From contig URFF01000076.1 of the NCBI GenBank assembly GCA_900546995.1, positions 1 to 7,013 of the forward strand: 7,013 bases of DNA. The letters run 5' to 3'. This DNA comes from an uncultured Sutterella sp. GTDB lineage: Bacteria > Pseudomonadota > Gammaproteobacteria > Burkholderiales > Burkholderiaceae_F. Under the pieces are notes generated by a model that had not been told where the DNA came from, ran no database searches, and saw only the letters and a program-made list of their open reading frames with translations. Of the stretch, positions 1 through 5,531 are shown piece after piece. How positions within the stretch are numbered: position 1 is the first letter of the stretch; the number at the start of each line of letters is the position of its first letter. The position numbers were made by a program, and so were the translations under genes.

Positions 1-45
1 GGTGAGCAACCCGTCAGCAGCAGGAACCCTCCTTGCGAAGCGTAA
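1..45 (+). CDS. C-terminal tail of a TnpB-like protein (partial)
   Basis: Frame 1 is open from the window edge and stops at TAA 43-45, giving only 14 residues (GEQPVSSRNPPCEA). Fourteen residues carry no diagnosable domain. The call rests on position: TnpB genes of IS200/IS605 elements typically end a few tens of bases before the terminal hairpin, and their last residues are a poorly conserved tail after the zinc-finger and RuvC-III region. TnpB is an RNA-guided DNA nuclease that helps retain the element at its donor site. The rest of the gene lies upstream of the window. Confidence 0.5.
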   Translation, partial: GEQPVSSRNPPCEA

Positions 46-90
46 GGCTAAACAGGGAATCCTCGCCCTTCAGGACGAGGCGGAAGTCAA
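1..90 (+). mobile_element. Right end of an IS200/IS605-type (TnpB) insertion element
   Basis: The segment after the tnpB-like stop has the layout of an IS200/IS605-family right end: a GGGAATCC lead-in (55-62), an imperfect hairpin with arms CCTCG and CGAGG (61-65 and 76-80) and a TTCA loop closed by CC/GG, then a short tail ending AGTCAA at 85-90. In this family the terminal hairpin is what the Y1 transposase recognises, and TCAA is a usual right cleavage tetranucleotide, so I place the boundary after position 90. In TnpB loci the same segment forms the 3' scaffold of the omega RNA, and the flanking DNA just outside the end (from 91) serves as guide. Only the right end is in the window, so the transposase and left end cannot be judged. 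The assignment rests on pattern memory of family ends, not on an alignment. Confidence 0.75.
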
Positions 91-106
91 TGTCCCGTTG
101 TTGAGA
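55..106 (+). ncRNA. Probable 3' part of a TnpB omega RNA with its guide
   Basis: By analogy with characterised TnpB systems, the transcript running through the end of tnpB and the right-end hairpin (61-80) is the omega RNA scaffold, and the roughly 16 bases right after the TCAA end (from 91) are the guide. Here the guide would read TGTCCCGTTGTTGAGA, which is the Fic-gene side of the junction, so the RNA would target an uninterrupted copy of that gene if the correct adjacent motif is present. This is inferred from the layout. The 5' extent lies at or beyond the window start, and activity depends on an intact tnpB that is not visible. Confidence 0.4.
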
Positions 107-141
107 AGACTGAAAAAATTAAAGCGGCATTATCGGATAAT

Positions 142-1116
142 GTGCTAAATCGCGTACGGGAGTATCTGTCTGAAATTGCTGACGTGACGGCTGATCGAGC
201 TCTTCAATGGGCCTATTTAAGCGAAACTGAAAGTAGTTACGCAATTGAGGGTGAGAGGGCAGATCTCAGCAAATTAGAACGATTCGTCAACCTTTTGCAA
301 CATGCGCATGACAGTGTTGAGTTGACAGAACAATACCTGTGCGATCTTCAGAATCAAGTTATTTCCAATCCTTACGATATGGCCTTTTCGTATCGTACGG
401 AACAAAATTGGCTCTCCAGCGGTGGACGAGGGGCTTTAGGTGTGTCCTATGTACCGCCGTCTCCTGATTGTTTGGACGGGTTAATGCGAGCCTTTTTGGA
501 TATGGCGAATTCCCTTCCCAAGCAAATCCATCCTGTTATCGCGGCTTCTGTGACATCCTTTGGTTTTGTATTTTTGCAGCCATTCATGGATGGTAATGGG
601 AGACTTTCCCGTTTTCTTTTTCACCAGCAGCTCTGTTCATCCGGTCAATTGCAAAAAGGACAATTATTGCCGGTTTCGGTAGCCATGAAAGCGTCAGAGG
701 AAAAATATCTCGCAGCATTGCAGAGTTTTTCCAAACCCTGTCGGGTTCTGTGGTCGGTCGTGTGGGTAGCCGACCATGACTACCATTTTCAATGTAACGG
801 TCGTGATGTCATCTACCGCTACTGGGATGCCACTGCCTGTGTTGAATATGGTTTAGACATGGCAGAGGAGGCATTGAATAAACACCTTCGTCAGGAAGTA
901 ACCTATTTGATGTGTTTCGATGAAATCCATCGAGCGGTTAGCGGGCGCTATGACATACGAGAAACGACATTGCATCATCTAATTAATGGCTGTCTGGACC
1001 TAAACGGAGTCGTTTCAAAAAACCTGCGCAAACGCTATGCTAATCAAGTGGAGGCTACCCTTTTTGACTACCTTGAGAATGTGACCAAAGAAACGCTCTC
1101 TCGCCATTCAAAATGA
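142..1116 (+). CDS. Fic/DOC-domain protein, probably 5'-truncated by the adjacent IS; catalytic-loop His replaced by Gln
   Basis: Fic proteins usually transfer AMP from ATP to hydroxyl side chains of target proteins. The 324-residue frame has an inhibitory-helix motif SYAIEG at residues 32-37 (the [S/T]xxxE[G/N] pattern, N-terminal to the core as in class II Fic proteins), then a Fic loop QPFMDGNGR at 146-154, followed by the family-typical stretch LSRFLFHQ. The usual loop is HPFxxGNGR, so the catalytic-base His is Gln here (codon CAG at 577-579). The C-terminal part (about residues 220-310) resembles the helical winged-helix-like tail of Fic proteins in Proteobacteria. The GTG start at 142 has no ribosome binding site, and the same frame stays open back through 91 into the IS right end (first upstream stop at 49-51), with protein-like residues CPVVEKTEKIKAALSDN just before it. 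I infer that the original start was upstream and was lost when the IS inserted. The remnant is probably non-functional, although the body of the frame is otherwise intact. Confidence 0.8.
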   Translation: MLNRVREYLSEIADVTADRALQWAYLSETESSYAIEGERADLSKLERFVNLLQHAHDSVELTEQYLCDLQNQVISNPYDMAFSYRTEQNWLSSGGRGALGVSYVPPSPDCLDGLMRAFLDMANSLPKQIHPVIAASVTSFGFVFLQPFMDGNGRLSRFLFHQQLCSSGQLQKGQLLPVSVAMKASEEKYLAALQSFSKPCRVLWSVVWVADHDYHFQCNGRDVIYRYWDATACVEYGLDMAEEALNKHLRQEVTYLMCFDEIHRAVSGRYDIRETTLHHLINGCLDLNGVVSKNLRKRYANQVEATLFDYLENVTKETLSRHSK

Positions 1117-1133
1117 GTGGAGTCTGTTGCTGA

Positions 1134-1226
1134 GTTTGAGTGTTCAAACGAAACGCCGTACGCGCAATAACACATACGGCGTTATGGAAAGCGACGGAAA
1201 ATAGCCCGTCGCCCATTTGATGGGCG
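1134..1226. terminator. Cluster of hairpins between convergent fic and permease genes, likely bidirectional terminator
   Basis: Four inverted repeats lie almost end to end: GTTTGA/TCAAAC (1134-1139, 1144-1149), a perfect 9-bp AACGCCGTA/TACGGCGTT (1152-1160, 1175-1183), GCGACGG/CCGTCGC (1191-1197, 1206-1212) and CGCCCA/TGGGCG (1210-1215, 1221-1226). The last two share three bases (1210-1212), so they are alternatives. The cluster lies between the stops of two convergent genes, where a terminator is expected. No strong T-tract follows any stem on either strand. The best is TTTCC after the third stem and TCGTTTG after the second, both on the minus strand, so the terminator call is moderate. Confidence 0.45.
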
Positions 1227-1232
1227 CTTGGT

Positions 1233-2675
1233 TTAGCCCACAATGGCTTCGCGTTGTTCGCCCGAGTGAGAACGATGGGCTCCTGTTCCTTTTTTAACCT
1301 TTTGCGTCATGTGATAAATCACAAAGCAAAGGATGGTAAAGGGCACGCCGCAGTAAAGTGCGATGCGTTGTTCCGGATCAATCCCCATACCGATCATCAC
1401 CGCGACACACATGAGCCCGCCTAAAATCGGCACGAGCGGGAACATCGGGCTCTTGTACTTGAGTTCACTCAATTGGTGACCGCTTGCGACAAATTGTTTA
1501 CGGAAGCGATAGTGCGCAATGCAGATGCTTAACCACACCGCAACGGTTGAGAAGCCCACAATCGAGGTGAGAATCACAAAAACCGTGTCGGCTGCCATCA
1601 CGCTGGAACCCAAAGCCAACAAACCGCCTAACATACTGAAAGCCAAAGCGTTTACCGGCACGCCGCGCTTATTGAGTTTAGCCAGACCGGCGGGCATCAT
1701 TCCGTCGTGACCCAAAGACCATACCATGCGACCGGCAGCGTAAAGCCCGGTGTTAGCCGACGACAAGATCGCCGTGATAATCACGAAGTTGAAAATGTCG
1801 GCTGCATAGGGGATCCCCATCTGTTCAAAGACCGTAATGAAGGGGCTCTTTGAGACCGAAGCGGCTTCGGGTGGCAAAAGCGTTGCCACAATGAGCACCG
1901 TTCCCACAAAGAAGATCACTAAGCGCAAAAGCGAAGCGCGCACCGCCATCGGAATTACTTTTTCCGGGTTGTTGGTTTCGCCCGCGGCAACGCCGATCAG
2001 TTCGGTGCCGGAGTAGGCAAAGCAGACGGTCACCATCGTAAAGAGGAGCGGCGTGATGCCGTTAGGCATTAAACCACCGTCACCCACGAGGTGTGTCAAA
2101 CCGGGTGAGCCTGATTCACCGAAAGGAATCACGTCAAAGAAGGCGCAGGCACCCAGAACAATGAAGACCTGAATGGTCACCACCTTAATGATCGAGAGGA
2201 AAAATTCACTTTCTGCAAAAAACCGGGTATCGATCACATTGAGTAAAAAAATCAAAGTGCCGAAAATCAGGCACCACGCCCAAACCGGTACCTGTGGGAA
2301 CCAGTATTGCATGGCAAAGCCCACGGCCGTGAACGCCGTTCCGAGCGTGACGGTCCAATTGAGCCAATACAACCACGCGACTGCGTAACCCGAGGCAGGC
2401 GAAATGTATTTACTCGCATAAAGGTGAAAAGAACCGGGGTCGGGATGCGCCACGGAGAGTTCTCCGAGACTGAGCATGATCAGATACACCATGAAGGCGC
2501 CGATCAAGTAGGCGAGCACCGTGCCAAAGGCACCGACGTTCGCGATGATATGACCCGTTCCAAAGAAGAGTCCGCTGCCAATTACGCCGCCAAGACTCAA
2601 CATGATTAAATGGCGCAATTGCATCGAGCGCTGAAATTGGGACTCGTTGTTCGCCGTAACATTTTGGGAGTTCAT
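1233..2675 (-). CDS. Amino acid permease, APC superfamily, MmuP/RocE-like (AAT family)
   Basis: The 480-residue protein is the usual length for this family and has about 12 predicted hydrophobic segments with a soluble N-terminus (1-20) and a charged C-terminal tail (458-480). Signature stretches are GGVIGSGLF in TM1 (29-37), GELSVA after TM2 (71-76) and FAYSGTELIG in TM6 (219-228) followed by AAGETNNPEK. TM1 and TM6 form the substrate site in APC transporters, which import amino acids by proton symport across the inner membrane. From memory it resembles E. coli MmuP (S-methylmethionine permease) most in the N-terminal half, with stretches such as QYWFPQVPVW, and Bacillus RocE (arginine/ornithine permease) in DPEQRIALYCGVPF, so the substrate is probably one of these or a related amino acid. 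ATG at 2675 follows a purine-rich GGGGGAAAGG ribosome binding site. It is divergent from the three-enzyme operon, suggesting that it supplies their substrate. Confidence 0.9.
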   Translation of the reverse strand: MNSQNVTANNESQFQRSMQLRHLIMLSLGGVIGSGLFFGTGHIIANVGAFGTVLAYLIGAFMVYLIMLSLGELSVAHPDPGSFHLYASKYISPASGYAVAWLYWLNWTVTLGTAFTAVGFAMQYWFPQVPVWAWCLIFGTLIFLLNVIDTRFFAESEFFLSIIKVVTIQVFIVLGACAFFDVIPFGESGSPGLTHLVGDGGLMPNGITPLLFTMVTVCFAYSGTELIGVAAGETNNPEKVIPMAVRASLLRLVIFFVGTVLIVATLLPPEAASVSKSPFITVFEQMGIPYAADIFNFVIITAILSSANTGLYAAGRMVWSLGHDGMMPAGLAKLNKRGVPVNALAFSMLGGLLALGSSVMAADTVFVILTSIVGFSTVAVWLSICIAHYRFRKQFVASGHQLSELKYKSPMFPLVPILGGLMCVAVMIGMGIDPEQRIALYCGVPFTILCFVIYHMTQKVKKGTGAHRSHSGEQREAIVG

Positions 2676-2895
2676 AATGCCTTTCCCCCAAAGTGTCGCC
2701 GTTGCGTTCTAGCGCCGAGGGTACAGGCTTTTACCCAAGGACTCAGGATCTTGTCTTCGACGAGTGTTTACTCTCGCTTCGAAGCTAGTCCGACAACAGC
2801 AACTTGTTTTAAAAAGATGTCCGTCGTCCAAACGAGGTTGTCTCCCCCGATACGGTGGTCAACATGTTTAACTGTTTTCATTTATTGACACCGCG

Positions 2896-2924
2896 ATATT
2901 AGGGATAAATGAGCGCGATATCAA
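2896..2924 (-). promoter_or_regulatory. Sigma70-like promoter for the permease gene
   Basis: On the minus strand a -35 box TTGATA (2924-2919) and a -10 box TAATAT (2901-2896) are separated by exactly 17 bp. Each matches the consensus at five of six bases (TTGACA, TATAAT) or close to it. A nine-T tract lies about 11 bp upstream of the -35 box, where an UP element would be. The expected start near 2889 leaves a leader of about 210 nt before the permease ATG. The octamer ATATCGCG occurs twice in this strand, overlapping each box, and may be an operator. Confidence 0.6.
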
Positions 2925-2986
2925 TAGGCGGACGAAAAAAAAATTACTCACAATTAAACTAAATACAATATATAGCAAAATCAGGA

Positions 2987-3016
2987 TTCTTTGTGGAAAA
3001 TGTGCCCATCTATAGT
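2987..3016 (+). promoter_or_regulatory. Weak candidate promoter for the lyase operon
   Basis: The best plus-strand pair I find is TTCTTT (2987-2992), an 18-bp spacer and TATAGT (3011-3016), which would start transcription near 3023 just before the short leader ORF at 3036. The -35 match is poor, so an activator would probably be needed. TATATA at 2969-2974 in the AT-rich middle is an alternative -10 box without a convincing -35 partner. Confidence 0.25.
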
Positions 3017-3145
3017 GTGACTTTTTAGGGACAACATGGCTTTCCAAGTGACCAATCCGCTCACAAAATAAGCAATTTTCCGCATAGGTTTTGCATTTTG
3101 ATTTTTTTAAAATGAAACGACTTTTGCTCGGAAAGGAGAGACAGT

Positions 3146-4555
3146 ATGTCAGAGACAATGTGGGGCGGTCGGTTTGATTTGCCGATGGACCATTTGGTAG
3201 AAGAATTTAACGCCACGATTTTAATTGAAAAGCGGGTGACGCCTTTTTCCATTATTGGTAGCACGGCTCACGTTCATATGTTGGCGGCTCAAGGGATTTT
3301 AACCAAAGACGAAGCGGCTCAAATTTTGAAAGGTCTGGAAGCGGTTCGAGAGGAAGTTCAATCGGGCCGCTTTGTTTTTGATGTGGCTGACGAAGACATT
3401 CAGATGGCCATTGAACGCCGAGTGACCGAAATCGTCGGTCCGGTGGGCGGCAAAATGCACACGGCTCGCTCCAGAAATGACCAGGCGCAATTGGATGTGC
3501 GACTTTACGCGCGTCATGCCGTTATTGAAATTTTGAAAGCCATTCGAGCATTGCAAAACGCCATTATCGCCAAAGCCGAACAATACATGGGTGCGATGTT
3601 TCCGGGCTACACACACTTTCAAACCGGTCAGCCGATTCTGTTTTCACATTGGATGATGGCTTATTTTTGGATGCTTGAGCGCGACATCGGCCGCTTTGAA
3701 GATGCCTATAAACGCTTGAATGTCTGTCCTTTGGGGGCAGCGGCCATGGCAGGCACCACCTTTAATATCGATCGGGTGATGACCGCAAAAGAGATGGGCT
3801 TTAGCGGACCAAGTGAAAATTCCGTTGACACAATTGGCGACCGTGACCATTTAATTGAAATCGATAGCGCGGCAGCCATTTGCATGATGCATTTAAGCCG
3901 TTTATGTGAAGAAATTGTTTTGTTTGCGAGCCAAGACATCCACTTCTTTGAACTTTCCGATGACTTCTGCACGGGTTCATCCATCATGCCCAATAAGAAA
4001 AACCCGGACATTGCAGAAAAAATTCGCGGTAAGACCGGTCGTGTGTTCGGCAACTTGCAGGCGATGCTCACCATGATGAAGGGGCTGCCTTTGGCGTTTA
4101 ACACCGACATGAGCGAGGATAAAGAACCCACATTTGATTCGGTGGATACGCTGCACATGAGTTTGCGCATTTTGACGCCGATGCTCACAAAGATGACGGT
4201 CAATACCGAAAAGACCCGTGAAGGCGCCGGCAGGGGTTATTCCAATGCAACCGATTTGGCCGATTATCTGGCACGCAAAGGCATTCCTTTCCGCCAAGCT
4301 CACCATATTGTGGGGCACATCGTGAATTATTGCGTCAAGCACAACACGGATTTGGAGAAAATGACCCTTGACGAGTATCGACAATTTTCTGATGCTATTG
4401 ACGCGGATATTCACCAGTACATTTCGCTTGAAGCCTGCGTGGCCGCTCGCCGCTCCTTTGGCGGCACGGCGCCGGAACGCGTCAAGGAACAAATTGAACG
4501 TGCCAAGGCTCGCTTGAGTCAAAAGGATGCCCTTATTCAGGCAGAGGCACTTTAA
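3146..4555 (+). CDS. argH: Argininosuccinate lyase family protein (ArgH-like), possibly with altered substrate
   Basis: At 469 residues it has ArgH length and collinear ArgH motifs: WGGRF (6-10), HTARSRNDQ (105-113), GYTHFQ (154-159, containing the conserved catalytic-site Thr-His), and the superfamily signature GSSIMPNKKNP (277-287) with the catalytic Ser loop, then EDKEP (324-328) and SNATDLADYLARKG near 366-379. ArgH splits argininosuccinate into arginine and fumarate in the cytosol, as a homotetramer. Several normally fixed positions differ. The ArgH pattern PLAYNKDxQEDKE reads PLAFNTDMSEDKE (Phe318, Ser323), where the Tyr and Gln contact substrate in delta-crystallin/ASL structures. The Asp of the DI.GS.AH segment is Ser35. 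Related lyases such as EDDS lyase also use this scaffold on other fumarate adducts. The start follows a strong AAGGAGAG site. It is the first gene of a three-gene operon that includes no other arginine-synthesis gene. Family membership is near certain; the exact substrate is open. Confidence 0.9.
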   Translation: MSETMWGGRFDLPMDHLVEEFNATILIEKRVTPFSIIGSTAHVHMLAAQGILTKDEAAQILKGLEAVREEVQSGRFVFDVADEDIQMAIERRVTEIVGPVGGKMHTARSRNDQAQLDVRLYARHAVIEILKAIRALQNAIIAKAEQYMGAMFPGYTHFQTGQPILFSHWMMAYFWMLERDIGRFEDAYKRLNVCPLGAAAMAGTTFNIDRVMTAKEMGFSGPSENSVDTIGDRDHLIEIDSAAAICMMHLSRLCEEIVLFASQDIHFFELSDDFCTGSSIMPNKKNPDIAEKIRGKTGRVFGNLQAMLTMMKGLPLAFNTDMSEDKEPTFDSVDTLHMSLRILTPMLTKMTVNTEKTREGAGRGYSNATDLADYLARKGIPFRQAHHIVGHIVNYCVKHNTDLEKMTLDEYRQFSDAIDADIHQYISLEACVAARRSFGGTAPERVKEQIERAKARLSQKDALIQAEAL

Positions 4556-4567
4556 AGAGAGGTCAGC

Positions 4568-5521
4568 ATGGCAGTCAAAACATTAACTAACCAAGAGGTG
4601 ATTGATTTGTTGCCTAGCGTGGATGTGATGGCAACGCTAGAGAAGATGTTCGGTGCATTGGGGCGCGGTGAGGCGTTGCAACCCACTCAGGTTCAAACGG
4701 TTTTTCCGGCCGGCCGCGGTGACTTCATCAACTATAGCGGCGTGTGGATGAGTGCCGGCGTTTACGGTATCAAAACCTCTCCTTACATCGTCAAGGAAAA
4801 GGGTTATATCGTCACGGCGTGGACGCTTTTGTTGTCAACCGAAACGGGAGAGCCTTTGCTTTTGGTGGACGGTTCACGACTGACGCTTGAACGTACCGCT
4901 GCGACCACGGCATTGGCAGTGCGTTATCTGGCAAAAACTTCAGCGAAACGTCTGGCAATTATCGGTTCCGGCGCTCAGGCGCTCGCACACCTTCGTTATG
5001 TGGCCGGGTTGCGAGATTGGGAAAGCATTCGTGTTTGGTCACTTAATAGCGCGCAATTAACCCAAGCGCAAAAGGAGAGCTTCATCGAAGCCGGTCAAGG
5101 CAAGGTTGCGTTCACGGAAACGAAAGCCGGTGCATTAAAAGAAGCGGATGTGATTTTGCTTTGCACGAGTGCGGCTGATGCGGTCGTTAGCGAAGCCGAT
5201 TTCACCGGAACGCCGTTAATCACCTCCATCTCAACGAATGCAACCAATGCACATGAAATTGATCCGGCGCTTCTATCGAAGATGGCCGTATTTTGTGATT
5301 GCACCGCCGCGACGGCGACGGTGGCAGGTGAAATGCGCCTAGCCGCTCAAGCCGGTACCTGGAGCCCAGAGGAAGTGGTAGGCGATTTGGGCGACCTGGT
5401 TAACGGTCGAGTCCATTGTCCTGAGGATAAGCCTGTCTTTTTCCGCTCGATTGGACAAGGCTTGGAGGATATCGCCATCGCATTGGCTGTTTGGGAAAAG
5501 TCTAAAGAGTTTGAGAATTAA
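4568..5521 (+). CDS. Ornithine cyclodeaminase/mu-crystallin family protein, likely a ketimine reductase or amino acid dehydrogenase
   Basis: The 317-residue length is normal for the family. Visible landmarks are YGIKTS with Lys69 (the substrate-carboxylate region of ornithine cyclodeaminase), LLLVDGSRLTLERTAATTALA (about 97-117) with Arg109, the Rossmann dinucleotide motif IIGSGAQA (131-138), and the late segment ISTNATNAHEID (221-232). Family members use NAD(P)H on imino or keto acids, or carry out NAD-dependent deamination and cyclisation of ornithine to proline. In the ornithine cyclodeaminase pattern GADxPGKxEL a catalytic Asp lies six residues before the conserved Glu; here that position is Asn224. 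Mu-crystallin and other reductases also lack this Asp, so a reductase or dehydrogenase role is more likely than true ornithine cyclisation. The start lies 12 bp after the lyase stop with an AGAGAGG site, so the genes are co-transcribed. The substrate is unknown. Confidence 0.85.
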   Translation: MAVKTLTNQEVIDLLPSVDVMATLEKMFGALGRGEALQPTQVQTVFPAGRGDFINYSGVWMSAGVYGIKTSPYIVKEKGYIVTAWTLLLSTETGEPLLLVDGSRLTLERTAATTALAVRYLAKTSAKRLAIIGSGAQALAHLRYVAGLRDWESIRVWSLNSAQLTQAQKESFIEAGQGKVAFTETKAGALKEADVILLCTSAADAVVSEADFTGTPLITSISTNATNAHEIDPALLSKMAVFCDCTAATATVAGEMRLAAQAGTWSPEEVVGDLGDLVNGRVHCPEDKPVFFRSIGQGLEDIAIALAVWEKSKEFEN

Positions 5522-5531
5522 GGAAGTTTTT

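Larger units (their letters stand above)
2676..3145. other. 470-bp divergent intergenic control region
   Basis: No recognisable protein gene lies here. The region separates the permease (minus) from the lyase operon (plus). It holds a good minus-strand promoter (2896-2924), an AT-rich middle (about 2935-2975) with a nine-A run at 2935-2943, a permease leader of about 210 nt with small hairpins (for example CTTCGA/TCGAAG arms at 2755-2760 and 2779-2784, and GGGTA/TACCC near 2720-2735), and on the plus side a short leader ORF (3036-3071) and an inverted repeat TTGCATTTT/AAAATGAAA (3091-3099, 3109-3117, one mismatch). I compared the leader by eye with common riboswitch cores (TPP, lysine, SAM, glycine, guanidine, cobalamin) and recognised none. 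Confidence 0.7.

Noticed and set aside
2410..2691. Minus-strand 93-codon frame overlapping the permease start
   Set aside because: It is an alternative frame of the permease N-terminal coding region, without its own recognisable features.
2676..2889. Known riboswitch in the permease leader
   Set aside because: No conserved core of the TPP, SAM, lysine, glycine, cobalamin or guanidine classes could be matched by eye. Only generic hairpins remain.
2943..2956. AATTGTGAG, like half of a lac operator
   Set aside because: Only one half-site is present, the matching half is missing at the expected distance, and AT-rich DNA gives such matches by chance.
3048..3064. GTGA-N9-TCAC resembling a CRP site
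   Set aside because: CRP sites need six bases between the half-sites. The spacing here is nine, so I do not call one.
3977..4522. Long minus-strand ORF of 181 codons inside the lyase gene
   Set aside because: It lies wholly antisense to a gene with clear family motifs, has no recognisable domain or ribosome site, and looks like a shadow of plus-strand codon bias. The same holds for the antisense frames at 3706-4203 and 2868-3158.
5451..5531. In-frame ATG at 5451 as aminotransferase start
   Set aside because: It would overlap the upstream gene by 71 bp with residues unlike any aminotransferase N-terminus, while ATG 5532 has AAGGAAG at good spacing and gives a normal family start.
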